A DNA stretch of 64,000 bases, from assembly GCF_004187715.1 (NCBI RefSeq), contig NZ_QZWF01000003.1, forward strand, positions 744,001 to 808,000. The letters are read 5' to 3'. A program made the translations under genes and the position numbers. The DNA is from Streptomyces sp. F001. Lineage in GTDB: Bacteria > Actinomycetota > Actinomycetes > Streptomycetales > Streptomycetaceae. Below are positions 1 through 7,578 of the stretch, piece by piece. The number at the start of each line of letters is the position of its first letter. Position 1 is the first letter of the stretch. The notes under the pieces were generated by a model that saw only the letters and a program-made list of their open reading frames with translations, did no database searches and was not told the origin of the DNA.

Positions 1-120
1 ACCCGCTACGAGCTCGCAGACCCCCGCCTCGGACACGCCCTGGACGACCTGCGCACCGCCGTCGTAGCCGTGGAAGCAGACCGCACCTGCCCCGACGCGG
101 ATGAGCAGGGCTGCTGCTGA
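1..120 (+). CDS. ArsR-family regulator, C-terminal end only
   Basis: The reading frame is open from base 1 to a TGA at 118-120 and encodes the last 39 residues of a protein whose start lies outside the window. The tail ends in EQGCC and has another Cys-Pro a few residues earlier. Cysteine-rich ends of this kind occur in metal- or metalloid-sensing ArsR/SmtB repressors. The frame stops two bases before a cation-efflux gene, so the pair is probably one metal-responsive operon. The DNA-binding part is not visible, so the family call rests on the tail and the neighbour. Confidence 0.5.
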   Translation, partial: TRYELADPRLGHALDDLRTAVVAVEADRTCPDADEQGCC

Positions 121-122
121 CC

Positions 123-818
123 ATGACCGCGATATCCCTCGGCCCCTCACCCGCCCGGCGCGAGGCGCTCGCCCGCCGGATACGCCTACTCGTGGCCGCC
201 ACCATCACCTACAACGTCATCGAGGCGATCGTCGCCATCACCGCCGGCACGCTCGCCTCCTCCACCGCCCTGATCGGCTTCGGCCTCGACTCGGTCATCG
301 AGGTCTCCTCGGCCGCCGCGGTCGCCTGGCAGTTCTCCGCCCGCGACCACGCCGTGCGCGAGGCGCGCGAGCGGAGGACCCTCCGCATCATCGCGATCTC
401 CTTCTTCGCCCTCGCGGTGTACGTCACCGTGGATGCCGTCCGCGCCCTCACTGGGGCGGGAGAGGCGGAGCGCTCCGTCCCGGGGATCGTCCTCGCAGCC
501 CTGTCGCTGGCCGTCATGCCCTTCCTCTCCGCGGCCCAGCGGCGTGCGGGACGCGAATTGGGCTCCGCTTCCGCCGTGGCTGACTCCAAGCAGACCCTGC
601 TGTGCACGTACCTGTCCGCCGTTCTGCTCGTCGGGCTGGCCGCCAACGCCGTTCTCGGTTGGTCGTGGGCCGACCCGATCGCGGCCCTGGCCATCGCGGC
701 GGTGGCGGTCAAGGAGGGCCGGGAAGCCTGGCGCGGTGACGGGTGCTGCGCGGTGCCTGTCCCGGATGCCGCCGAAGCTCAGGACGAATGCGGGTGCAAG
801 GCGGGATGCGCCTGCTGA
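123..818 (+). CDS. Cation diffusion facilitator-like transporter
   Basis: This 231-residue membrane protein has about five or six hydrophobic segments. It carries the signature ALIGFGLDSVIE (roughly residues 49-60), typical of the CDF-like transporters that follow ArsR regulators in actinobacteria. The C-terminus is a short cysteine-rich tail (GDGCC, then CGCKAGCAC) that could bind soft metals. It is shorter than classic CDF exporters (about 300 residues) and lacks their cytoplasmic ferredoxin-like domain. It begins two bases after the preceding regulator's stop. The likely role is efflux of a divalent or soft metal ion across the cytoplasmic membrane under that regulator; the ion cannot be read from the sequence. 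Confidence 0.75.
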   Translation: MTAISLGPSPARREALARRIRLLVAATITYNVIEAIVAITAGTLASSTALIGFGLDSVIEVSSAAAVAWQFSARDHAVREARERRTLRIIAISFFALAVYVTVDAVRALTGAGEAERSVPGIVLAALSLAVMPFLSAAQRRAGRELGSASAVADSKQTLLCTYLSAVLLVGLAANAVLGWSWADPIAALAIAAVAVKEGREAWRGDGCCAVPVPDAAEAQDECGCKAGCAC

Positions 819-911
819 GAGGCGCACGCGCGGGGTATGCGGCAGCGGGGGATGCCGTTCAGGCTGAAATACCTCCGCGCCGTATCGGCGTGCCCGGTAC
901 TGTCATCAGGC

Positions 912-1682
912 GTGAACAACCCTGGTATCCAGTCCGAGGCGGCTGACGAGCAGCCGACCGCCGAGGGAGCCGACCGGTCTTCACTCGTGGAGTGGCAGAG
1001 GCGGCTCCAAGCCTCGCCGGGCTTTCGCGCCATCGCACTCAAGAACCGGGTCAAGCGCATCGGGTACGTGTTCCAGGGCAACGTCGCGCAGTACAAGTCC
1101 TTCGTGGCCGGCCTGCAGGACCCGACAGTATCGACTCCGATCATGGACGTGCGGAATCCGGACGTGCACGATGACCTGCTTTCGGAGGCTGAGCGTCTCC
1201 TGCACAACGTCCTGACCGCGATGAGCACACGCGTGGACCAGCAACGCCGCTTCGTCGAGAAGCAATTTCAGGATGACCCTGTGCTCACGCAGGAGTACCG
1301 CGAGAAGGCTGCTGCCACGTTCCGATCCGACCCCCAGGCGAACTTTTTGAAGGGCCTGCGCAACTACATAACGCACGCCCAGCTCCCCGTGGCGCAGAGC
1401 AGGCAGACCCTCGGACGCGAGTCCTGCGCCCTCACGTTCCTCCTTCCCTGCGAGCCGCTGCTCGCATGGGACCGCTGGAACGGCCCCATGAGAACGTGGA
1501 TTGCCGAGTGGGGAGAGGCTGTCGAGGTCGTGGACGTCGTCGACGCCTACGCCCGCATGGCCGGGGAGTTCGACAAGTGGTTGTTCGATCGGATCGGGCT
1601 GAAGTACAAGGCGGACATCGACGCGTTCCTGCGTGAGGAAGAGGAGTTCACCCGCGCATTCGACCGGGTCTTCGGGGCGTAG
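912..1682 (+). CDS. Uncharacterised cytosolic protein
   Basis: I do not recognise a family. The 256-residue product is soluble and charged, with no signal peptide or membrane segment. The centre reads as helices (RVKRIGYVFQGNVAQYKSF, then QQRRFVEKQF), and the C-terminus is acidic (LREEEEF). The frame is open from an ATG at 837, but there is no ribosome site in front of it. The GTG at 912 removes a low-complexity 25-residue leader and was chosen for that reason; the start is uncertain. It stands alone between the metal-efflux gene and a gene relic. Confidence 0.55.
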   Translation: MNNPGIQSEAADEQPTAEGADRSSLVEWQRRLQASPGFRAIALKNRVKRIGYVFQGNVAQYKSFVAGLQDPTVSTPIMDVRNPDVHDDLLSEAERLLHNVLTAMSTRVDQQRRFVEKQFQDDPVLTQEYREKAAATFRSDPQANFLKGLRNYITHAQLPVAQSRQTLGRESCALTFLLPCEPLLAWDRWNGPMRTWIAEWGEAVEVVDVVDAYARMAGEFDKWLFDRIGLKYKADIDAFLREEEEFTRAFDRVFGA

Positions 1683-1718
1683 GGCTGACGTGTCTGTGGC
1701 CTCAGGAACGGGCTCGGC

Positions 1719-1945
1719 TCACGCGGAGGCGAGTGAGCGGAATGCGTTGCGGTGGGTCAGCGGCTCGCGGTCACGGGTGTAGTAGAGCTTGTTGGTGAGC
1801 AGGGCCGCCCATCGGTCCTTGCCGGGTGAGACCCAGACGCCTGTGCCGGTGAAGCCGTAGTGGAACCAGACGTCGTCGGTTTCGGGCGCGGTGCCGGGGG
1901 ACGGGTGCCAGAACAGCCCACGGGGTGGAGTCGCGAGTCTTGATG
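1719..1945 (-). pseudogene. Relic of a serine hydrolase (beta-lactamase family), C-terminus
   Basis: Reading the minus strand down to a TGA at 1719-1721 gives about 70 codons. They include TPPRGLFWHPSPG, then FHYGFTGTGVWVSPGKDRW and LLTNKLYYTRD. This is the C-terminal part of class C beta-lactamase-like serine hydrolases (the HxGxTG-type motif and following strand). No start, no SxxK and no YxN motif are present. Upstream the frame abuts the end of an unrelated gene, so most of the original gene has been lost. It marks an old insertion or deletion boundary. Confidence 0.75.
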
Positions 1946-1955
1946 CCGGCGCCCC

Positions 1956-3098
1956 CTACTGGGCCTGGGCGGCCGGGAGAGAGGGGTCGGGGCCGAAGTC
2001 GTCGACCTCCATCGTGGCGTGCCCACCGGGCGGGCTGGTCAGTGAGCCCTGGACGCGGACGGGAATGCCCGCGTCGTGGCACTGGACGGCCGTGTGGTAG
2101 TCGCTGTCGTGGAGGTCCATCCAGACAGTCCTGCTGCGTCGCTTGATCAACGTTTGCACACCTACGCGGCCGGTCTCGTCCTCGGGGTGACGGCTGAGGT
2201 CGGTGACGATGCCGTAGATCAGGTGCCGGCTGGTGTAGACGCGCGTCTTCAGTTGGGCCGATACGCGGTCCACGATGTCGATCGCGGCACGGTTGAACTC
2301 CACGTGAGGCGGGGTGCCCGGTGGTGGCGCTGCCACGCGCGACCAGTTGAAGGAGACGTCCAGAGAACCTACGGAGTCGGCGTTCACGACCTTGCTGAGC
2401 GCGGTGCACAGTTCGTATGAGACGCCTTCACCGATCGAGTCGCTGATCTCGCTGGGCGTGGGCTCCCGCTCCGCGCCCGCCATGTCTTCCAGGACGCCCA
2501 GGGCTCGGGACATGGTGGCGGTGACGCGGCGGTCGAAGAGCGTCTCCTCCACACCGATGTCGATGTATTCCTGCCCAGGCGAGTACACGTCTTCCGGGGA
2601 GCGCGCCTGGCTGATGATGGGGACGATGTACGAGCCTCGGCGGGTTTGGCCCAGCCGCACCTCGCGGGCCTGTTCGCGGGCCCGGGTAGGGAAATTACGG
2701 AAGTGCCCTTGCCTTCGGATGGTGGCTGCCGCGGATGCCACCCGGAGGCGCTTGGCCGAAATGAACAGCTCGTAGCCGGCCTCCAACGGAATCGATCCGT
2801 CGCTCAGGGACGGGTGGGAGGCCCGAAGGTCGGTCACGTCATTGAAGACCGTGGTGACAGCGTCATGGACTGCCCTCAAGTCCCTGGCCTCCACGCGTGC
2901 CAGGTCCGCGAGAAGTATCTGGGTGCGCTTGGTGAAGTCCGGAGCCCCGGCCTTCATGGGGACGAGCACAACCTCATCTGCCGGTCCGGGCAGGCTCCAC
3001 AGTTCCGCGACATCACCACCCGAGACCGGGGTCCATCCGGTGACCTTCAGGTAGCTACGCATTTCGTCGGGGCCGAATTCGGGCTCAGCGTGCACCAC
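1956..3098 (-). CDS. Uncharacterised protein paired with a DUF4365 protein
   Basis: The product has 380 residues and no membrane segment, and I do not recognise a domain. The first half is rich in charged helices; the middle reads SQARSPEDVYSPGQEYIDIG and later YELCTALSKVVN. The start is GTG at 3096-3098, which follows the TGA of the upstream DUF4365 gene with a single base between them, so the two are translationally coupled. The pairing suggests one functional unit, possibly a sensor or partner subunit for the nuclease-like protein. That role is inference from context only. Confidence 0.6.
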   Translation of the reverse strand: MVHAEPEFGPDEMRSYLKVTGWTPVSGGDVAELWSLPGPADEVVLVPMKAGAPDFTKRTQILLADLARVEARDLRAVHDAVTTVFNDVTDLRASHPSLSDGSIPLEAGYELFISAKRLRVASAAATIRRQGHFRNFPTRAREQAREVRLGQTRRGSYIVPIISQARSPEDVYSPGQEYIDIGVEETLFDRRVTATMSRALGVLEDMAGAEREPTPSEISDSIGEGVSYELCTALSKVVNADSVGSLDVSFNWSRVAAPPPGTPPHVEFNRAAIDIVDRVSAQLKTRVYTSRHLIYGIVTDLSRHPEDETGRVGVQTLIKRRSRTVWMDLHDSDYHTAVQCHDAGIPVRVQGSLTSPPGGHATMEVDDFGPDPSLPAAQAQ

Positions 3099-3099
3099 C

Positions 3100-3603
3100 T
3101 CAGTTCACCCCCTGACCTGCGGTGCTGATCAGCCGACGCGCCGTGTCGAACATGGCGCCCATGGCCTTCACGGTGAGCGATTGGTGCTCAGGCAGTTTGA
3201 TCGCGGTCGTTACGTTCCCGTTGGCTTCTCCCATGCCGTGCAACGAGGCCCAGTACCCGTGACAGGCTAGGACGATCGACTCCGGTTCATGTGTGACCCA
3301 CCGACCGATGTCCGGAGGGACTATCAGTAAAGCCAGGTGACCGGGTGCCGAGCGTTCCGGGTCGCGTAGCTTGTCGTACGTCTCCACATCAAGGTCGAAG
3401 CTGTATCCACCTCGGATGATGCGAGGGCTCTGCGTGCACTTGAGCTGAATGTCGACCATTAAGCCTCGTGAGCGCAGAGTCACGTCAACGCCGTCTTTGT
3501 CGACGTTCCAGTCGCAGATCGTGTAGCCGCCCTGTGTGGCGAGGACGTGCACGTAGGCACGACTGACTTGTTCCTTCTGCCAACTCGTCGCCTCTGTCGC
3601 CAC
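3100..3603 (-). CDS. DUF4365-domain protein, restriction-endonuclease-like fold
   Basis: The 167-residue protein has the layout of DUF4365: a helix (EQVSRAYVHVLATQGGY), then a strand with DWNVDKDGVDVTL, then DIQLKCTQ. The D...D-x-D...Q-x-K pattern resembles the PD-(D/E)xK nuclease core. The GTG start at 3603 was chosen because GGGAGG lies just upstream; the frame is open further upstream without a ribosome site. The stop is one base before the next gene. DUF4365 proteins are often found in defence or mobile loci. Nuclease activity here is inferred, and the final acidic/lysine residues would need structural alignment. Confidence 0.65.
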   Translation of the reverse strand: MATEATSWQKEQVSRAYVHVLATQGGYTICDWNVDKDGVDVTLRSRGLMVDIQLKCTQSPRIIRGGYSFDLDVETYDKLRDPERSAPGHLALLIVPPDIGRWVTHEPESIVLACHGYWASLHGMGEANGNVTTAIKLPEHQSLTVKAMGAMFDTARRLISTAGQGVN

Positions 3604-3739
3604 TGGTCCCCCTCCCTCGGCTGATCGCGAGGATAGGACGACGAAGGGGGCTACGGAACAGGGCCTCTCGATGAGAACCGATGCGCAACCACCTTGCCCT
3701 ACAGCCGAGTTGGTTCCCCATACGGCCCAAACGGCCGGA

Positions 3740-4564
3740 TCAAGACAGTTCAGACGCCAAGGTACGCAGGCCCGGAACGAGTTCGAGGTGATCACCCCGC
3801 GATGCCGACTGCAGCAGCTCGGTGATGACGATGACCTGTGCGACGCGGCCGGACTCCGTCTTGAGTACAGGAAATGCGTCGCGGACGCGGTGGGCGAATG
3901 CCGGGACGAGAAGGGAGTACGCCAGCAGCATGGCGGCGTCGTAGGCGGCTGGTGCCAGCCCGAAGCCCTCCCAGTCGAGGAGGTAGGGGGTGAGGCTGGT
4001 GAGGTTGGCGGTGTGCAGGTCGCCGTGGGCTGTCTTCCAGTCCGTGATCCGTGGGCCGGGCATATGGAGGAAGCGGGGGACGGTGCGATCTACCCACTCC
4101 TGCCGTACGGCCACGCGGTCGGTGGGGATGCCGCTGACGTACTCCAGGTCTGTGCACAGCGACTCCCACCACTTGGCCGGGGGATTCGGATCCGTGCGCA
4201 GGACTGGGCCGGCGGAGAAGACGGGCTCGGCGATGTACTGGTGTAGCTCAGCCCGGTACGCATAGCCGTCGCTGCTCGACTGCGTGGTGTCGTACAGCAG
4301 CGGTTTGCGGATACGCCCGTCGAAGAGCGCGGCGGCCTCGCGGTTGCCCTCCCAGATCTTTCCAGCAGCCTTGTCCTCCGGGGCCGAGAGCAGCCGGAGC
4401 CAGCAGGCTCTCAGGTCGGGGTATTGGGCGCGGGCGCTGAGGGTTCGTCCGTGCCAGCCCCAGACTTCGGGGCCCGTGACCGTGGCGCCCAGCGTCTCCG
4501 CTGACCGAGCGAAAGCCCGGCGCATGCGCTGCTGGTCCGCGGGGTCAGGCGGTGGCGAGTACAT
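3740..4564 (-). CDS. APH-fold phosphotransferase
   Basis: The 274-residue protein has the catalytic loop HGDLHTANLTS and the metal-binding segment LLDWEGFGLAPAAYD, which define the aminoglycoside-phosphotransferase/choline-kinase fold. An N-terminal ATP-binding lobe precedes them. Its ATG at 4564 lies inside the last codons that the upstream aldo/keto reductase would have if its amber stop were read through, a 20-base overlap typical of one operon. It is the last gene of the peptide/JmjC/reductase operon. Substrate is unknown; phosphorylation of the peptide product or self-resistance are both possible. Confidence 0.7.
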   Translation of the reverse strand: MYSPPPDPADQQRMRRAFARSAETLGATVTGPEVWGWHGRTLSARAQYPDLRACWLRLLSAPEDKAAGKIWEGNREAAALFDGRIRKPLLYDTTQSSSDGYAYRAELHQYIAEPVFSAGPVLRTDPNPPAKWWESLCTDLEYVSGIPTDRVAVRQEWVDRTVPRFLHMPGPRITDWKTAHGDLHTANLTSLTPYLLDWEGFGLAPAAYDAAMLLAYSLLVPAFAHRVRDAFPVLKTESGRVAQVIVITELLQSASRGDHLELVPGLRTLASELS

Positions 4565-4703
4565 CCAGCACCTTTCGCAGCGTGGGGGCCGGGATGGCAG
4601 GTGTCCGCAGAGCTTCTTGTGCCTCGGCCCAGTGTGCCGGGGTGGAGGCGGAGAGCAGAACTCGTGTCACCCCCGGGCAGGAGGCTGTCGCGAGGATGCA
4701 TGC

Positions 4704-5453
4704 CTAGGCGGTGGTGAGTTCGGGGTTCAGCAGCGCGGCGAGTTCGCGCGTGGCCAGGTTCGGCAGTTCGCCGCCGAACAGGGGTGCTGAGGCGTACACC
4801 TGCCATCCGAGTTCGGCGGCCTGCGCAATGGGGCCTTCACCGTCCAGTGCTTGGACGAAGGCGGTGGCGGTGACAAGCGATACGGGTAGTTGGACCGCTC
4901 GTAGGTGGTGTTGCTCCGTGCCGGCCGCCTCGGCGGCCAGTTGGTGCAGGGCGGGGATGCTCAGAGCATCGGTGTCGAAACCATCCCAGGTGGCGACGCC
5001 GTATGCGGTCAGGGCGCCGGCTGCCGCTTCCGCTTCGAGGGCGGTGAAGGCGTGGAGCAGGGCTGCGTGCGGGTCGCCGTCGGTGCGTTCGGGGTTGTGT
5101 GCGAAGACGAGATCGAGGCGGTCGCGGCCGAGTTGGGTTCGGTTGCGGGCGCACTGCCAGTGGATGTACGGCGGGCTCAGGCAATGTCCTCGTTCCGCTT
5201 CACCGGATGTGATGGCTCCGTCGTCAACGGCGTCCTCAGCGGTCTGAGTGGTGAGGAATCCGATCTTCGTGGATACCGGGATCGGGTGCCGAGCGAGGGC
5301 CGGCGCGAGCAGTGGCTGGGCTTGCCCGTTGAGGTAGTTGGGCGCGGTGTCGATCCATGCTGTCGCTGGTTCCGTGGCTACGCGGGTCACGGCGTCGCTC
5401 AGCGCGGAGGGCCGGATGCGGTAGGTACCCAGGCCCAGGGCTGCCTTCGTCAT
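4704..5453 (-). CDS. Aldo/keto reductase, cut short by an in-frame amber stop
   Basis: The start ATG at 5453 overlaps the stop of the JmjC gene (ATGA). The protein begins KAALGLGTYRI and keeps the AKR landmarks DTAPNYLNG, then STKIGF and RLDLVFAHNPE. It stops at TAG 4704-4706. The same frame continues after the TAG with ACILATASCPGVTRVLLSAS and ends at 4545 inside the phosphotransferase gene, matching the last helices of the AKR barrel. In this family the residue at the stop is usually Gln (TxAQA), so CAG to TAG is the simplest explanation. Seen product: 249 residues; expected intact: 302. Confidence 0.7.
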   Translation of the reverse strand: MTKAALGLGTYRIRPSALSDAVTRVATEPATAWIDTAPNYLNGQAQPLLAPALARHPIPVSTKIGFLTTQTAEDAVDDGAITSGEAERGHCLSPPYIHWQCARNRTQLGRDRLDLVFAHNPERTDGDPHAALLHAFTALEAEAAAGALTAYGVATWDGFDTDALSIPALHQLAAEAAGTEQHHLRAVQLPVSLVTATAFVQALDGEGPIAQAAELGWQVYASAPLFGGELPNLATRELAALLNPELTTA

Positions 5454-6642
5454 GGCTCGTTCTTCCTCTCCACCGTGATCGCTTGGCCGACCATGAGTTC
5501 GGAGACGACGGCTGCCGCATCCGCGACCGAGATTCCGGCTGACTCGGCCAGCTCGCCGAGGGAGACGGCGGCAGGCGCTGCTGACATCAGCCGTTGGAGC
5601 AGCGGCATGGCCTCCTTCGCCATCTCCCACTCCTTGTCGCAGGCCCGGAAGACCACCCCGCCTCCGTTGGGCTCCAAGAGTGCTCGGGCGGTCGTGAGCC
5701 TGACGCGGACGTTCGGGACTGCGGGGACGCTGGTGAGGTGGGGGAGACTCGGCCTGAGGCGGGTGAGGTCGGTTCCGTCGCGCATCGCCGCATACCGGCC
5801 GATGAGGTCTGCGTCTTCCAGGGCGGTGGTGACTTCCTTGCGCAGCCGCTCCAGATAGATCACCTGCGCGGCGGCGGTCGCGTGTAGGGGCAGGTCTTCG
5901 CGGAGGAAGTCGTGTCGGCGCAGGTCGTCAGCGAGCCAGGACAGGAGTTGGGCACCGGTGGTGGTCTGGACGCCGAAAGTGAGGTGGAGCGAGTGCTCGC
6001 CCTCGGAAGCGGCCACCGAGTGCCACCAGCCGCGCGGAAGATACAGCATGTCCCCAGGCCGAAGCACGAGTTCAGCGACCGGCTTCTCCGGCGGAGGTTC
6101 GGGCTCGTCGGTGTCCTTGTACATAGGGGCGGTGCGCGTAGGGCCGTACAGCTTCCAGCGTTTGGCGCCGTCGATCTGGGTGACGACGACGTCGTGGTCG
6201 TCCCAGTGCACGCCGAAGCCCTCGCGTGCGGTCCACGAGGCGTACAGGTTGGCCTGCACCCCCGTGCGCAGCCACCGTTCGAGCTCCATGGCCGCGCGGG
6301 CGACGGGGGGGGGTGCAGTTCGTCGACGGCATCGATGACCAGGGAGGCGCCCTCGGCGAGCCGGGCGTGCAGCTCCGCGGGGTGCAGGCGCTGCCAGATG
6401 GTGTGCCGGCGGGTGGTGACCGGTGCGGTGTAGCGGTGGGCCGGCAGCATCTCGCCGTCCGCGGACAGGCGGAAACGAGGTGGCTCCAGGCGGTGGGTGG
6501 CCAGGATGGTGTTGACGTCGTCCCAGGTGATCAGCTTGTCCGGGTCCTGGATGGCTGCGGGGATGTGGCGGTAGCGGCGGTGGAGCACCTGGGCCAGGAA
6601 CTCGTCCTGGCCCAGGTGAGCCGCCAGATTCAGCGGCGACAA
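5450..6642 (-). pseudogene. JmjC/cupin-8-type hydroxylase, split by a frameshift
   Basis: Two adjacent frames together encode one JmjC-type Fe(II)/2-oxoglutarate oxygenase. The N-terminal frame starts at TTG 6642 with GGGAGG upstream (LAAHLGQDEFLAQVLHRRY) and runs to DAVDELHPPP. The second frame then carries NLYASWTAREGFGVHWDDHD (the HxD iron motif), GAKRWKLYGPTR and LYLPRGWWHSV (the distal His). The break falls on nine consecutive Gs (+ strand 6305-6313). Proteins of this family hydroxylate peptide or protein side chains. It sits directly downstream of a 48-residue peptide gene, so that peptide is the obvious candidate substrate (inference). It could be a sequencing slip rather than a dead gene. 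Confidence 0.7.
6305..6313. repeat. G9 homopolymer at the JmjC frameshift
   Basis: Nine Gs in a row on the + strand (nine Cs in the gene) lie exactly where the reading frame of the JmjC gene breaks. Seven or ten Cs would restore a continuous frame. It may be a sequencing artefact, a true mutation or a slippage switch. Confidence 0.8.
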
Positions 6643-6658
6643 CGCGTGTCCTCCCGGA

Positions 6659-6805
6659 TCAGTCGTTGCCGTCGGTGCGGCCGGTGCTGCCGCCGTCGGA
6701 CGGAGTGACGCCGCGCTCGCGGGCGGCCTGGATCCGGCGGCGTGCCTTGACCAGCCCGGCCTGGGTCGGCCCGGTCGTCGGGGCGTTGGCGGTGTTGTTC
6801 TGCAT
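6659..6805 (-). CDS. 48-residue peptide, candidate RiPP precursor
   Basis: This gene has a strong ribosome site (AGGAGGAGC) right before ATG 6805, and ends at TGA 6659-6661. The peptide starts MQNNTANAPTTGPTQAG, has a basic helix-like centre (KARRRIQAARERG) and ends in a polar tail, VTPSDGGSTGRTDGND. There is no signal peptide, membrane segment or cysteine. Seventeen bases downstream begins a JmjC hydroxylase gene, followed by a reductase and a kinase-fold gene. A short peptide heading a run of modifying-enzyme genes is the layout of ribosomally made, modified peptides. The D/N/S/T-rich tail would suit hydroxylation or phosphorylation. The RiPP call is inference; no known class is recognised. 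Confidence 0.55.
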   Translation of the reverse strand: MQNNTANAPTTGPTQAGLVKARRRIQAARERGVTPSDGGSTGRTDGND

Positions 6806-6980
6806 TGCTCCTCCTGTGGTTGGGTTGAAGTGGCCTTGCGGGCCCGCCCCGGACGGCGCTCGACCTGTCCAAGGGCGCGGGCGGTTGATCAGCCCGGGGC
6901 GGGGGTTTGCGGCCCGACCCTGCCGGGGCTTCTCGGGGTGGGGAGCCTTCCGATCGGCTACGTCCGGCAGGGACGGGAAC
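6806..6980. other. Intergenic region upstream of the 48-residue peptide gene
   Basis: No gene is seen. CCCTGCCGG (6918-6926) and CCGGCAGGG (6964-6972) can pair around a 37-base loop and may act as an attenuator or terminator after the microprotein genes. No convincing -10/-35 pair was found. Confidence 0.3.
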
Positions 6981-7100
6981 TCAGGGGCCGGTCTGGGCGG
7001 TGGAGACCGCGACGCCGATCACGAAGCCGCACGAGGCGGAGATCAGCACGATCAGCAGCGGGCCTGTGTAGCGGGCCAGCCGGTTCACTGCGCGGCCCAT
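6981..7100 (-). CDS. 39-residue single-span membrane microprotein
   Basis: The ATG at 7098-7100 overlaps the stop of the preceding 21-codon gene (TGATG). The peptide has a basic N-terminus (MGRAVNRLARYTG), then one hydrophobic span (PLLIVLISASCGFVIGVAV) and a short polar end. The coupling to the upstream genes supports translation. Function is unknown; a small membrane anchor or a toxin-like peptide are possible readings. Confidence 0.5.
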   Translation of the reverse strand: MGRAVNRLARYTGPLLIVLISASCGFVIGVAVSTAQTGP

Positions 7101-7165
7101 CACGGCTTCCACCACGCCTGCCGTGTCCGGGTGATGGCCTCCGACACGACTGCGTGGGTGTTCAC
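7100..7165 (-). CDS. 21-residue coupled microprotein
   Basis: A GTG at 7163-7165 overlaps the TGA of the preceding gene (GTGA), and its own stop overlaps the next ATG. The product is a short amphipathic peptide ending in RQAWWKP. It may be a true peptide or a leader that couples translation across the operon. Support is positional only. Confidence 0.35.
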   Translation of the reverse strand: MNTHAVVSEAITRTRQAWWKP

Positions 7166-7578
7166 CGGCTCGCCTCTTCCAGAGAGGCGCCGATATACGG
7201 GTGCTGGAGTGCGGCGTGGAGGGCGTCGGCGTCGGTGAGGGTCTCGTCGTCGGGGAGTTCGCACCAGCCGCCGAACCAGTCGTCGATCAACTCCAGGCTG
7301 GGCGCGACGAGCCATGAGTTGATGGAGAGGTGCCGTACCGGCAGGTCGCCCCAGCTGTCGGAGGCGCCGGTCTGGATGGCGTAGTAGAGGCGTTCGTTGG
7401 GCCCGTCGTACAGCACGGGGCCGATTGCCGCTCCAGTGGCCCGCAGGTGGGCCAGGGCCAGGAAACCCAGTTCTGCGGGGGTTCGTACGAGGTCCCAGTC
7501 GTCGCCGACTCGGAGCAGGCGCAGTCCGGGCACGTCGTTGACCATGGGGGCGCTGCGCAACGCCTCGCGAACGGACAT
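7162..7578 (-). CDS. Uncharacterised 138-residue protein
   Basis: The ATG at 7576-7578 overlaps the upstream stop (TGATG). The product starts MSVREALRSAPMV, continues VGDDWDLVRTPAELGFLAL and ends LQHPYIGASLEEASR. It looks like a small globular alpha/beta protein without membrane segments, and I do not recognise a family. It is the second member of a chain of four coupled minus-strand genes (7578-8003 down to 6981) that precede the peptide/JmjC genes. Confidence 0.6.
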   Translation of the reverse strand: MSVREALRSAPMVNDVPGLRLLRVGDDWDLVRTPAELGFLALAHLRATGAAIGPVLYDGPNERLYYAIQTGASDSWGDLPVRHLSINSWLVAPSLELIDDWFGGWCELPDDETLTDADALHAALQHPYIGASLEEASR

